Positions 34,178 through 45,019 of a stretch of 64,000 nucleotides of DNA are shown piece by piece. The stretch is from Phoronis australis. Its lineage: Eukaryota; Phoronida; Phoronidae. Within the stretch, counting starts at the first letter, position 1, and the number at the start of each line of letters is the position of its first letter. The position numbers and the translations under genes were made by a program. Under the pieces are notes generated by a model that saw only the letters and a program-made list of their open reading frames with translations, ran no database searches and was not told where the DNA came from. The DNA lies in NCBI GenBank assembly GCA_002633005.1, contig NMRA01000089.1, forward strand, positions 972,691 to 1,036,690. Direction: 5' to 3'.

Positions 34178-34902
34178 TTAATGTTCATTACGAAATCTTC
34201 AGAAAACATTGAAAATACATAACCCAGAAAGCGCCAAGAGGCATTAGATCTGGGTAAAAAAATACAAAGAAGTCTATATACAATGATTATATGCGAATAC
34301 ATAAATAAAAAAATGATGTTAAGAATACAATGATATCTGAAAACGAATGGAAATAATTCATTTTCATTAAGATGTACATGTATAACATTCTATCCATTCA
34401 CACAAAGAGATTTAATGTTATAAAGAAATGCTGATACTATTTCAATTAAAACCTTTTTTCGTTTGAGTTAAGTTCTTGACATCCATACAGAAAGAAATTA
34501 ATTTCGTTGTACAATTGCGGAATTTCAGAAAATGTTTTATAAACATCGGGGTATTGTTCGAGTGCCTGGAAGAGCTGTACCCTCTCCTCCTTGCATACAT
34601 CACAAGCAAAGAAAACATGAGGATATGTCTGGGTATCTCCACAGGAAGAAAGAGGCGAAATATTATTAAAATAATGTCTAAATTTCTCGTTGTTTAGGAA
34701 TAGACCACATCTTTTTCTGTATAGGGTTAATTCATGGTTGCTGGGAAGTTGCAATGATGTCAATGGGACTGGCAAGTTGGAGTAGTGGTATGCATTTTAA
34801 AGTTATATTTGAGAGTGACGATCGAAGTGCTTTCTTTTATTTAGAATGGTAAGGAATTCCAATTATCAATACAAGTTAATATCGTTGATCTTCTGAAGGA
34901 CA
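34178..34902 (-). mobile_element. 5'-truncated LINE inserted in copy 4
   Basis: The insertion is flanked by gatgttttt at 34169-34177 and 34903-34911. Its minus-strand 3' end is a short A tract next to the left flank, as left by target-primed reverse transcription. About 240 bp of 3' UTR follows the coding remnant. Confidence 0.75.
34446..34775 (-). pseudogene. LINE ORF2 C-terminal zinc-knuckle remnant
   Basis: The frame contains NHELTLYRKRCGLFLNNEKF followed by SPLSSCGDTQTYPHVFFAC and KEER. It matches the CCHC-like C-terminus of non-LTR reverse transcriptases (S.LC.CG....H....C.....R). The RT domain itself is absent through 5' truncation. Confidence 0.65.
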
Positions 34903-36920
34903 GATGTTTTTCGGTTAAACATCCGTAACGGGCAAGTTGAATGTCAATTGACTTCCAGATTTTGCATGCACACCCGCGGGTCTTTAGCTCATGTTGATAG
35001 AAGCTTCACGACGAGGTGACGAGCATAACTATCCGGGTTGTGTGCAATTTCGAGGTCTGTCGGAGCTCAATACACAAAGGCAACTTGCTGTATTTTGACA
35101 ATAGTCTTCATGCAGCTAGCTGACTAGATAGGAGGCCTATAGCTTCAAAACCATTGTTTTACTCCGAAAGTGACAACAAATTCAGAATGAAGATGGGTGA
35201 TGGATTACATTATAAACCGATCACATTCTTACGTTTTCATGCCACCATGTTCTTAATATCGGCGTTATGTTCAAACCATTGTTTTGTGTTGTTCTTAAAA
35301 TAAACTTGAGTTTTACTGCTGTACAAACATAGTAAGAAATTATACAGAAATAAACAATGATAATCTGTGGTAAAGCGCATTATACAGCGTGATGAAGTGA
35401 TGATCAAGAGCAATAACAGATGAGAGCGAATGCGTGCTGCTTGTTGAGCATTCCGCGGCATGACAACACTTGAGGTCGTAAACCAGCCAGCGAAAACTAT
35501 CCATTTATTGTCTGGCCTGCTTTACTTAAATGACACCTCGCCAAAATGTCCTTGCAGCCCAGATGCCTCGGCCAATCAAAATGAGTAATATCTTTTTTGA
35601 AGTAAATATCAGATGCTGTCATTCATATCAGGATATTTCCGTGTATATACGGCTAAGAAATATATTTGTAGGCCTTACTTCATGAATACCTAATGGCTGC
35701 CGAACAAATACGGAGCATAATAATGACAATACCCATTCTGATTTTGTCAATTGGCACACGAGACCAGCTTTGTTTATATCCGTCATTAGCAACCTTTTAG
35801 CAACCAGGAAGAACAGGCAGCCATTTTGACCGCTTGAGTACATCAGCTATGATTTTGATCGGAATTTTATTGCGTCTCTTCGATGCAACACAGATTGAAA
35901 ATGGGGTAAAAAGAACGAGCGGTGAAGCCAACTTTTGAACTAGCGAAGGGGAGAAGGAAATACATGTATCAGCTTTCCAAAGCACTTGGGAAAAGTCCAC
36001 ATTTAATAAGGCGCAAGTCAACGATTCGGCTTGTGTCGCTAGTGATAACGAATGCTAATTGTCGGAGGCATCTTAAACTTTAAACACCTAATTCTTTCAT
36101 ACAAAGCATTAACTGAAAAATAACCCATTCGTTTTCGAACTCGATTTCAGTAATTTGGACAGATCAAGCATGGTTGTAACGTTTATTCAGGGGCCTCGTT
36201 CATCGAAGGGGAAAGATGTCTCTGCTTTCTGATAGGAGAATTTTTAGCCGGATGAGGGTAAAAATCTACATCGTGATCACCATTAATAGCACACTCGCAC
36301 TGTTGTAAGCTCTGATAGGCTCTTTTTCTAGTAGCATTTTGTGCCTTTTCAAATTGTCAACCTGTGTGCTTACAGCTGATTTGAACTTCGAGAGGTAATT
36401 TTTAGTCATTTAATCGAAATTTTAGCCCTTGTTCGGGGTAGAATTTTGCGTGATTTTTCACTTAGGGCTGATATTTGGACTTGAGGGTCCTGTACTTTTT
36501 GGAAAGAACTGCTTCATATTTCAACCAGTATTCATTAAAGCAGCCTGCTGGTCGAAGATTCACCGGTTGTTGATGTGACGCTTGGCAATTACCGAGACAC
36601 GAGAAAATGTGATCAAACTTTCGAAAAAAATATCGAGTTACCCTGAAATATTTCCCTTTGCCGCAGCGTATGAAAACTGCCCAACTCTTTTAAATCGTGT
36701 TCAAGGATTTTAAAAAAGAGTTGAATGTCTGCCGTTAGAGCAATGCGGAATACAAATATGCAAAGTGAGCATTCTTTTGGAGTGCGCTCCTTGTCTGCTT
36801 GATTCAGGCATATATAAATCTACGGTCAAATATCGTGTGATTACAAGGTGAAATGCCTCTTGTGTGGTTGGATATTATAACTGTTAGCGGCAAACAGTCA
36901 TTACAATGATATTGGGAATT

Positions 36921-36990
36921 CTGTAACTTAGTAGTGAGAGCTCTAGACAGGCTCTCTAGAAACCAGTGGTTTGATTCCGAGGTGGTGTTC
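36921..36990 (+). repeat. tRNA-derived SINE head (unit 2)
   Basis: Reads cttagtagtgagagctc (A box) and accagtggtttgattccga (B box). It is better preserved than its partner at 16186. The acceptor stem is not complementary, so it is not a functional tRNA. Confidence 0.45.
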
Positions 36991-37058
36991 CATAACTTTA
37001 CCGTTATTTGATTTACAGATATGCTGATCCTGAAATTAATTTTTTTTTTCGTTTGCAG

Positions 37059-37094
37059 ATACCACTAATTCAACTGGAAGTGGAAGAGTTGGCG
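37059..37094 (+). CDS. 36-bp mini-exon, Thr/Ser/Gly linker (unit 2)
   Basis: The acceptor tttgcag ends at 37058 and the donor GTAGGT begins at 37095. In phase 1 it encodes TTNSTGSGRVG, differing from unit 1 at three bases. Frame and splice sites are kept in both duplicates, which is consistent with, but does not prove, function. Confidence 0.5.
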
Positions 37095-37290
37095 GTAGGT
37101 CGATTATTTTTCTTTAATTTTAGGCTTATTCTGTTCATTGGTGACATATATCTAAGCATACATGTACGTAAACAGAAAATGGCTTTAACGAGCTCTCACC
37201 ATGCATTGAGGTTTCAATTGGCTAATATTAAATGAATACCGCTTTTAATGCCAAAGAGTAGCGAAATTTTAAATTTTGAAGACAAATGTG

Positions 37291-37800
37291 TCACTTCCAA
37301 CTTTCACACCAAATGATGTAATGGGTGAAAGAGATCTGGTCACTTTTCAATCATTTAAAAAGGTAGAACACAGCGGATCAACAGACAAGGAATATTTTGA
37401 GCGAAAACTGGACGATTATTACGCAGAGAGGGAATTGAGAGGATAGCAGCATCACTCAAGTACTTGAAGAATCAGAAGTAGAATTCGATTTCTCACTTAG
37501 TGATCTTTCCCCATATGAACTCGATCCACCTGTACGAGAATTGCTGCAGACATAAAGGAGCACAACCAACTGAACCAAAGGGTAATCATTTCTCCCAAAA
37601 TAGACACTGAGAAAGGGGACAGTAAACTTGGGTCACTTTTATTCACTATATTGTCATGATGAACCCATGATTTAAACACAATCCATAGGCGTACACGTGT
37701 CGTACTAATCAATCTGGGCCGTGACCTGGTATCGTTCGCCCAAGAATTAAAAGAGTACTTTATATAATTTGCAAATGCACTTACATGACGGAAAGTACGT
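37291..37800 (+). pseudogene. Decayed coding block of unknown family (unit 2)
   Basis: This is the counterpart of 16549-17131. The best preserved peptides are PNDVMGERDLVTFQSFKKVE, STDKEYFERKLDDYYAEREL and, after a stop, ITQVLEESEVEFDFSLSDLS then PYELDPPVRELLQ. In this copy the first segment is free of the stop seen in unit 1. The family is unknown. Confidence 0.4.
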
Positions 37801-38503
37801 CATCATATCGGCGTGTTTGTGTTTGGTCGAAATACTAGTCCGTGTATTGGGCCGGACAAAGTTTGGCTCCTGGCTGAATCGGATGCTTCACACTGACACG
37901 CAACACTTTCGTGTAGCGCACAAACCGATGACCTTTCTGTGCAACTTTCACGTATTCAGCAAATTTGAACGCGGAGAAGTACTCAGTCAAGTTGCTGTCA
38001 CTACAGCCTCCACAAACGCACCTGTTTATGTGTGAAAAGGCGGCTCTCCGAAAACTTTCCTGACAACTCAGTTCTAAGTATCGCTCTGGTAAAAACAACA
38101 ACGACTGGGAAGGTCTTCCAGTATTACGTACAACCCCATTAACAGAGGGATATTTTTTGTCTTGTTTCTTAGCAACAGGTACACCAAATAGTATTAAGAT
38201 GTACTGTTTTAATAATTTTTTGAAACACATGGTCTTGGTGGGAACTTTTTAACGACAAGCAGTAACAGCGTCATTTACTCAACAACATAATTTCATTAGT
38301 TGTTGATATCTGTAAGAGGCATCATTTGAAATATATCTGATTTCAGTAAAAATATATTAATCAGTCCCGCGGGAAACTAGGGCGCAACATCGTCACATAT
38401 ATATTGGTGGATAGGCGTACCTTTTTGTTCTCTTTGTTTTTCTTCCTCATAATAAAGATACTGGCAAGACGCGACAAAAGGAGACAATGGTGACGTCTCA
38501 TAG

Positions 38504-39020
38504 GCTATTTATTTACCTAAACATCATTCAACAAAGAATGGACTCACCGGAGACAGCCCAAGAGTTCTTATCTCTGCGGCGAAGGATGTTGAAGTTGATT
38601 TTCCGATGAGTTGCCAGCAGTCACTGGTACGGTGCGCGGCTTATTCGCTCTGCGGCTGGGTTAAAGATCTTTCATAGGCCTAACTATCCCCAATTCCCGT
38701 ACCAGGATGAATTTCAAAAATAACTTGACAGATGTGATATGCGACGTTGATGTTGAAATTGCGCCATATTTTTATGTTGATTTCCTTTGTTGGTTTATAA
38801 TTCATATATTGCAATGTAGGCATCCAGGGGAGGCTTGGATGTACTTGTGACTGTAGAGTCGTCAAAATTTATCCATTCCCATGTGTAATGACCACCTGTC
38901 GTGTTTCTTCCATGGTGTTCAATGACTGCTTTTATTTTGTAGCCGGAGAGGTTACACGAGGAAATCTTTGTGTTGATTTTTTCACCATTAGTCGCGATTC
39001 GTAAGATATGAATACAAATA
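38504..39020. other. 0.5-kb segment present only in duplication unit 2
   Basis: Unit 1 joins ggctat directly to a sequence like actacgt (near 17750). Unit 2 has about 510 bp between the same words. It holds the USP-like exon at its right end and possible 3' UTR to the left. It was either inserted here or deleted from unit 1; no clear TSD or inverted ends were found. Confidence 0.6.
38795..39016 (-). CDS. Ubiquitin-specific protease-like C-terminal exon, fragment
   Basis: One uninterrupted minus-strand frame reads NLSGYKIKAVIEHHGRNTTG then GHYTWEWINFDDSTVTST and ends DAYIAIYEL followed by TAA at 38797-38795. This is the C-terminal catalytic segment of peptidase family C19 (USP): L.AVI.H.G....GHYT holds the catalytic His, W..FDD.TV the third catalytic residue, and AYI..YE the characteristic end. 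The Cys box and the rest of the fold are missing. The absence of frame breaks in about 70 codons, amid decayed repeats, suggests a recently transposed piece or a real 3' exon. The 5' limit is set by the boundary of the unit-2-specific segment. Confidence 0.65.
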   Translation of the reverse strand, partial: CIHILRIATNGEKINTKISSCNLSGYKIKAVIEHHGRNTTGGHYTWEWINFDDSTVTSTSKPPLDAYIAIYEL

Positions 39021-39284
39021 CTACGTACTTACACGGATCGTGTAAGTTAAACAATAGTCATCTGGCTTGGATGTGCAATTACTTGAGGAAAATAGCCAAT
39101 GCAAAAGGAAATCATACCGAATTCAAAGACTAACAAAACCTAAAAAACAAACAAAAAGCTCACCAAGAGAACAAATTAAACTGAATGTCTTAGCAGTGTA
39201 TTCAAAAACAAGGTTGTCTGAAAATAGACTGATGAAGTTTTTAGTTGTATTGTTACTCTGCGCGTGTTAGCACAGAGTACTGTT

Positions 39285-40000
39285 GTTCCTGGGTTTTCTT
39301 TAATTTTATTCTTATTCTTCTTTTTCTTCTGATTCTTTTCCGACCAACTTTGAGGCTTAATAACTCCAAAATGGGTGCTGGTACGGTCTTTAATTTCAGC
39401 GTATGAGTTTTGACAGTATATCAATTTTGATACGTTATGTAATCATATTCTATATTGCACCGGAAGATGTCGTTTGATGCAAAGGTCGTATAATTTACAA
39501 AATGTATCTGTTGGTTTAGTTTTAAAGCAATCTTTTTCAAAGCCGGTGCAGAGGTATAAGTCATCAACACAATTTAAAAAAATACTTTTCTGAGTAATCG
39601 AATCATCCAATCAGATAAATTAGGTCAAAGGTCATCAGGTACAAACTGAAAGTTTGAGCTAGAATTTTCAAACTCACAAGTCTCATTGGTACGTCCAATT
39701 AAACTCGAAATAAAAAGTTTCAGGTCATTTAGTGCAATCATGGGGTCATTAGGTGTATTTTTTCTGAAAAATTGCCCTATTTATTCACCAAGTATTCAGA
39801 TGTGTGGACCGTTAGACAACTGTGATTCTCAACATTAAATACACTTTTTACTGGCTTTGGAATAAATCTCCTTCAGCTTATAATGCATCGGATAGGGTCA
39901 ATTAGTGCATAGGTCATATAACATTCAAAATGTAATATATCCTGCATTTTTCGAGAAATTCTTTTCAATTTCTGCACACTGAAAATTCCAATTTTCTTAA
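39285..40000 (+). repeat. ~350-430-bp tandem repeat, unit 2 copy
   Basis: Contains tgcaccggaagatgtc near 39457 and ataatgcatcggatag near 39880 and is colinear with 18040-18685 plus the first ~60 bp after copy 2. Similarity ends near 39990. Confidence 0.7.
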
Positions 40001-40646
40001 TTTATTGGAACAATATTAATTTTCTGAGAGGTATGACATGCAACTTTATTTAAAAAACACTCTAAAACATAGCGACTCTGCAAAAATCATAAAAAAATAC
40101 TTTAATGACAGTCGCCAGCATGCTTGATTACGTGTTCTCAGGGCCTCCACTGGGGGCGCTAGTATGCTTGTGACGTCAGTGAACAAAAGGTGATTTGGCC
40201 AACATTCACCATTCTGCCTCACTTCCACACAGCAACCGGCCATGATCAGCAGACGACGTACTTGCCGGAAATTACACCATCTAATTTGGCCAGTTAAAGC
40301 TAGTGAATAATGACGTAACAGCTTGTTCGAATCTGCACATATTTCGTCCATTGAAAGTGGAGTTGGCGGTCCATGTACTACATTCTATGGTAAAATTCAC
40401 CTTCCTTGTTTTCAAAATTCAAAGCCCAATCATGCAGGATTTCCACAGATTTTTCAATTATGCTATTAACAAATTTTCAAAAGGAACATCTAAATTACAA
40501 TTGTCGCCCCTAATGTGTTTATTAAGGTCTCATCGTCTAGAGAACGATAACATCAGCAGCCCGTGGTGCAGAATCCGTACGAGTTGCCCAATCTCGACCG
40601 GTTAGGATGTCGATTTAGGATTTCTTTCTTAGGTTCTTTTTACGAA
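40001..40646. other. No gene recognised
   Basis: Between the tandem repeat and the next foldback I see only short frames on both strands (about 100 codons each at 40046-40351 minus and 40303-40605 plus), with no domain and no splice context. Confidence 0.4.
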
Positions 40647-41181
40647 TTATTTTATTGTGTAATAGTCTGGTAGACTTGAGACCTGGACCCGGTCTCTAAT
40701 CTTTGAATTCGAAACAAACTCAAAATAATTGTTTATTTTTTGTCTGAATTTCTTCCGTAGACCCCGAAATCGCATACAGCCGTGGTAATTCTGCTCGTCA
40801 CCTCGCCGTGAAACTTGTATCGACATGTAAAGCTAAAGACCAGACGCGTTGGATGCAAAATCTGGGAATCAACCGACACTCACCTTTCCGTTCCTGCTGT
40901 TTAAGTGAAAAAAATAGAAAAACGTCATTTTCTTGCGTAATCTTCACCTTTTCTAACAATGAAAAATATGTCGTTGTTTTGAAAACAGTACGCTCGTGTC
41001 ACGCCCACGCGCCATTTCTTTTATTTTGTGACGAGCAGAATTACCCTGGCTGTATGCAATTTCAGGGTCTACGGAAGAAATACTGACATAAAATTAACAA
41101 ATATTTTGAGTTTGTTTCGAATACAAAGATTAGAGACCGGGTCCAGGTCTCAAGTCTACCAGACTATTACGGAATAAAAAT
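40647..41181. mobile_element. Long foldback element enclosing TIR-family sequence
   Basis: Arms of about 150 bp (40651-40803 and 41033-41180) are inverted copies at roughly 90% identity, sharing gtaatagtctgg, gacccggtctctaatctttg and cttccgtagacc. The core resembles the left half of the GCCGACC TIR family (aacttgtatc, gatgcaaaatctgg, ttcttgcgtaat; compare 19710-19845), apparently captured inside. It is related to the foldback at 32089-32500. Confidence 0.75.
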
Positions 41182-41898
41182 GTTTAACAATTAAAAAATA
41201 TGTCGTTGTTTTGAAAACAGTACGCTCGTGTCACGCGCACGCGCCATTTCTTTTACTTCTGTTTTTGTTGATAAATATAGATTATTACATGGCGAAGTCG
41301 TTATCCCCCGTTATCTAGAGCCCGAGTGGATTTTGGAGAATTATCGCCCTAGGGGCGTTACTACTTATACCACATACTAAACGAGAAACATTGCAATGAA
41401 TCCATTTACCTTTTCTGACTCTCCACGGCTTTGTAACTACTTTCTAGGTCAGAGGCCCGGGGTCGGAGGTCGTGACCTTTTAAGAAAAGCCAGGCTATTT
41501 TTGTCAAATAATGCTTTTACTCAAAACCAATTGAAAACTTAAATATAATAGAAATAAACTGAATTTATAAATTAAGGTTTACCAACTGTTATAGCTTAAA
41601 ACACGTTTTTTTCACGCTAAGCTTCGACCGGGAAATTATCGTCTGCTAAAGTAGGTTACCACTGGTAACTGAATATAATTCTCAAGCCAAAGATCCTGAC
41701 AACACGATACCCGCAGAGATCGGTGATTTACAAGTAAGAGGACATGAGAGAAATATTTCATTGAATTAAGATGTCATTTTTATGGAAATTATGTGTCTTA
41801 TTTTTCGTAGCGTATACGTACAGTACAATGCGGTTTGTTGAACGTGCGATTATTGCGCGTGCTCATTTAAGTATTCTACTTTCACTCTTGATGACGTC

Positions 41899-41972
41899 AG
41901 CCGCTGCGTAGTGTAGTGATTAAGGTCGGCGACCAGCAAACTCAAGGTCCCGGGTTCGACTCCGTCCTCGGT
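41899..41972 (+). repeat. tRNA-derived SINE
   Basis: A-box-like gtagtgtagtgattaagg and B box gggttcgactcc are 35 bp apart with the expected orientation. A unique region with ctcactagtgag follows. The anticodon stem does not fold, so it is not a tRNA gene. The 3' end of the SINE is uncertain. Confidence 0.6.
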
Positions 41973-42099
41973 TTCCCGTCTAATCGTTATCTCACTAGTG
42001 AGATAACTTTATGGGTTATTACACGGTTGTATCTGCCATTTGACGCCAATATTGTGGTATAAAGGAAGTTATTACATCTGAAAATTTTCAAAATTCAGT

Positions 42100-42900
42100 T
42101 GATCCATTCTTGTTGTTTTATTTACCGATTTATATTTTTTATTTTGCGACATTTCTCGGGAGATGATGATAGCTTGGCAGTAGCAAAATTTCTTATGGAA
42201 ATCAGTTTTCTGTATCAATATTCTAAAATGAACAAGTTCAAATAATTTGTTGCGAAGTGTACGCAACCTCGTAAAAGAAGAACAATCGGCGAAAGTAGAA
42301 ACTTGCCAGTGGGTGACACAATATTTCAAGGCGCCGTAAGCTGTCGCTAAAAATCGCTCCACAACTTCAGCAGAAGTATAACAGTACAGTAAAACACCAT
42401 TACTCAAGGAAGACTGTAGTTTTTAATGACACTAATTTTGTGTTAGATTTTATCTTACCACCTTTTTACCCACATAGATGCAAGAATGTATATTTTTATA
42501 CGGTCTGTGTTAAGGCTAGGTTCAAAGCTGTAACTTTAGTGAATGGCACATGCCCGTGACACGAGCGCACTTTTTCAAAACGACGACATACTTTTCATTG
42601 TTAGAAAAAGCGGAGATTTACGCAAGAAATTGACGTTTATTGCATTGTTTTTAAACGGTTGCAACGGGCAAGGTGAGTCTCGGTTGATCCCCATATTGTG
42701 CATGCCCCCGTCCAATGCTTAGGTTTACACGTTGATACAAGTTTCATGGCGAGGTGAAGAGCTGAAATATGCTGACTGTATTCAATTTCGGGGTGTACGG
42801 AAGAAATACACACAGTGGGACCTAGCTGTATTTTGATGACAGTCTTCACACAGATAGCTGGCTGGCTAAGTCTAATGAAGCTCAAACACACATTGGTAAC
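42100..42900. repeat. Old inverted remnants of the TIR family's left half
   Basis: 42100-42430 matches the family in forward sense (ttgcgacatttctcgggagatgatgat, gtgtacgcaacctcg, ggtgacacaatatttca). 42540-42900 matches in reverse (caaaacgacgacata, gcgagatttacgcaag, gtttcatggcgaggtga). The two halves face each other. Divergence is much higher than among copies 1-4. Confidence 0.55.
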
Positions 42901-42909
42901 TACACGCAA

Positions 42910-44040
42910 CTGTATTTTGTGGATAGTCTGTGTACAGCTGCATGTAGTCTATCAATAACCAATCCCAATTTACAGAGCTGGGTATTGCTTGCAGCTAGCT
43001 GGCTGGCTCTATCTGCACTGCCCACAGTCACACCGCTGTATATTAATGATATAGACTTTGCAACGGCATATTTTTGTCTGACTATAACGATGACTGGGTA
43101 TCACTTGGGGTTGCTTTGAACTCAAGCAGGTATCCCTGGCGACCCGACATTTTACACCGGGACTTCTTATTCCAACATTGAAGAACGCTATTTGACCTCA
43201 GGCTAAAATAGGACAATGCCTTTGCTCCACAAACTACGTCACGAGAAAAAGCAGTCCATGCGGGAGATTATGGCACTATTTGAACCATTTTTTGACTTTT
43301 GTTAAAATATGGGATTAATTTTGCTGTTAAACCGTTGGTGAAATTACTCATCAGCTCATTAAAAAGTGTAAAATTTATTCAGAATATAATATTTTTCCCT
43401 TTAAGGTTTATAATTTCCATTCACATTGCATAGAAATTTCCTACTTCATTTGTTATAGCAATTTTCAGCGCATGATTTATGGTGTCAAATATTGTTAGAG
43501 ACTAGGCAGATTTACTTCTCAAGGAGTAGAAGCCGAAGATATTGTTTGCATAATGATGGCTTTAATTTGCATCTAGTGATCTATCTTCAAGTATTATTGA
43601 ACTCAAAAAAATTTTTAAGAAAATTTTTGAATATCTGGGCCTTCTGGGGTTAAAAATGCTTATGGTCGTCCAGACTACATTGTATAACACAGCTAAAACG
43701 TTTCATGGGACACCTTAGCATGGAACAACAAAATTCCATTTACGATGGACTCAATATACTGTCAAGAAATTGTGACAAGACCTATTTATGGCTACTTGAC
43801 CACATGGCCAACGTTTTGCTGCAATGAGGCTGAGAAATAAGCTGATGAATCTTTTCGACTTGATTAAGTGTTGGAGACCAATATTTTGCAAACCATTGCT
43901 GCCAGCAGAACACCAGCGCCATGTCCGACTTCATGAGTAGTCGCTTTAAACCCCAGCTTCTGTTTTCGATTCCCAATTAGTTGATTGCAAAAATATGCAT
44001 GAACCAATGTTCACGTTTTGCCCTTATATACCTCCGCATT
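42910..44040. other. No gene recognised
   Basis: A+T-rich DNA without supported exons. Short frames at 42919-43119 and 43782-43976 have no recognisable features and no splice context. It precedes the Ig exon and could be intron or upstream DNA of that gene. Confidence 0.4.
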
Positions 44041-44082
44041 AAATATATATACATATATAAATATATAATATATAATATATAG
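44041..44082. repeat. AT microsatellite
   Basis: Irregular (at)n/(ata)n run just upstream of the Ig exon. Confidence 0.8.
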
Positions 44083-44211
44083 GGAACGGACAGCGTGGGT
44101 GGAGTTTCCTGTCACTTTCTTTGTTGTGCGGAGTTGGTCCACCCAGGCAAGTAAAAAATCGCTAGTATTTTATTTTGTGATTTTAAAATTCCTACATTTT
44201 AACACTTTCAG

Positions 44212-44559
44212 ATACTGCTGGTCGGGTTTATCCTGTGGTTTCAAGTGTTGCTTACAACCATTACAACAAAACGGCTACGTTCACGATAGATTGTAGACTG
44301 AATGTTCATGAAGTCATGAAAGAAGTTTTCTTCAAGTATAAAGGCGTTAATGTGTTTGAAGTCCGTCCTGAGTATAGTGACGAAGGAAAATTTTTTGGTT
44401 TTTATCAACGCCGCGGTTCTTCTACCTACTCCCCTGGAATAAATGATTTCACCATTACTTTGTCAGACGTTACATCTGCTGATGAAGGCCAGTACAGATT
44501 TGATGTGACCATTAAAAGTTCCTACACCATCGTTTCATATAGCCAGCTGGTTATAAGCG
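44212..44559 (+). CDS. Immunoglobulin-like domain exon of a surface receptor
   Basis: A pyrimidine-rich tract and AG at 44210-44211 precede a 348-bp exon and the donor GTAAGT starts at 44560. The exon is phase 1 at both ends, as usual for Ig domains. It encodes about 115 residues: ATFTIDCRL carries the B-strand Cys, and FTITLSDVTSADEGQYRF is the E-F region with the DxGxY motif. The F-strand Cys that should follow Tyr is Phe, so the canonical disulfide cannot form. The domain opens with AGRVYPVVSSV and ends SQLVISG. The rest of the protein must lie in other exons. Downstream mini-exons with the same phase (48942, 55498, 56799, 57676) would splice to it in frame as a Pro/Thr/Ser stalk. No signal peptide or transmembrane exon was found. 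Confidence 0.75.
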
Positions 44560-45019
44560 GTAAGTAGAGTTTCTGTTACGTATCTATTTATGTCTTCAAC
44601 AGGATGGGGTCTCAACTATACTATGCAAGAAAATTTCACTTTTATAGAAGTTCTGTTTAAACCATTCAAAACAATCTGTCTTTAAAAAATGCATATATAC
44701 CTTTACTCTCACTCTCACTTGTCTGTTCTTGTTGGTGGTCGCGTGCTACCTGTAGGTAAGTGAGATCTGTTATTTTATCTGCCTCTTATGATAGTTCCAT
44801 CGAGTTATGGAACGATTACTGGTCACGATTTGGAACTTTCACCAAAGCCAATTCTATATCAAGCGAGAAATTGCCCCAAGTCATTTTGAAAAAAACAAAC
44901 TTCCACCGTATACATGTTGTTTTGCACGCTGTCAGAAGAACAAACGCCACACAATGATATCAATCAGCTAACCATTATTTAAATAGCAAAATTTATTGAG
45001 AGTTATTTCTTCCCTACAT
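44560..45019. other. Probable intron, nothing recognised
   Basis: The DNA after the donor of the Ig exon shows no exon with convincing splice sites before the gypsy remnant starts. Confidence 0.4.

Larger units (their letters stand above)
25220..35500 (-). mobile_element. Copy 4 of the TIR element, reverse, heavily invaded
   Basis: The right TIR and GC block lie at 25220-25420 in reverse. The body then follows the family backwards to about 35490 (gaggtcgtaaa), where the left end is missing. It is interrupted by copy 3 (26101-30636), a hAT-like MITE (30772-31060), a foldback (32089-32500) and a LINE (34178-34902). Each interruption can be delimited by comparing with copies 1 and 2. Confidence 0.8.
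35665..39935. repeat. Segmental duplication, unit 2
   Basis: Aligned in the same orientation with 14113-18685 (for example cttacttcatgaata ... ggctgccgaacaaatacgga at both starts). It carries its own mini-exon, SINE head, coding block and the unoccupied target of copy 2 near 39915-39945. Confidence 0.85.

Noticed and set aside
37835-38230. 131-codon minus-strand frame with a partial match at 17059-17337
   Set aside because: Similarity follows from the segmental duplication. The two frames shift relative to each other after the shared core, and no domain is recognisable.
41899-41972. Possible tRNA gene
   Set aside because: A and B boxes are present but acceptor and anticodon stems do not pair, and SINE-like sequence follows.
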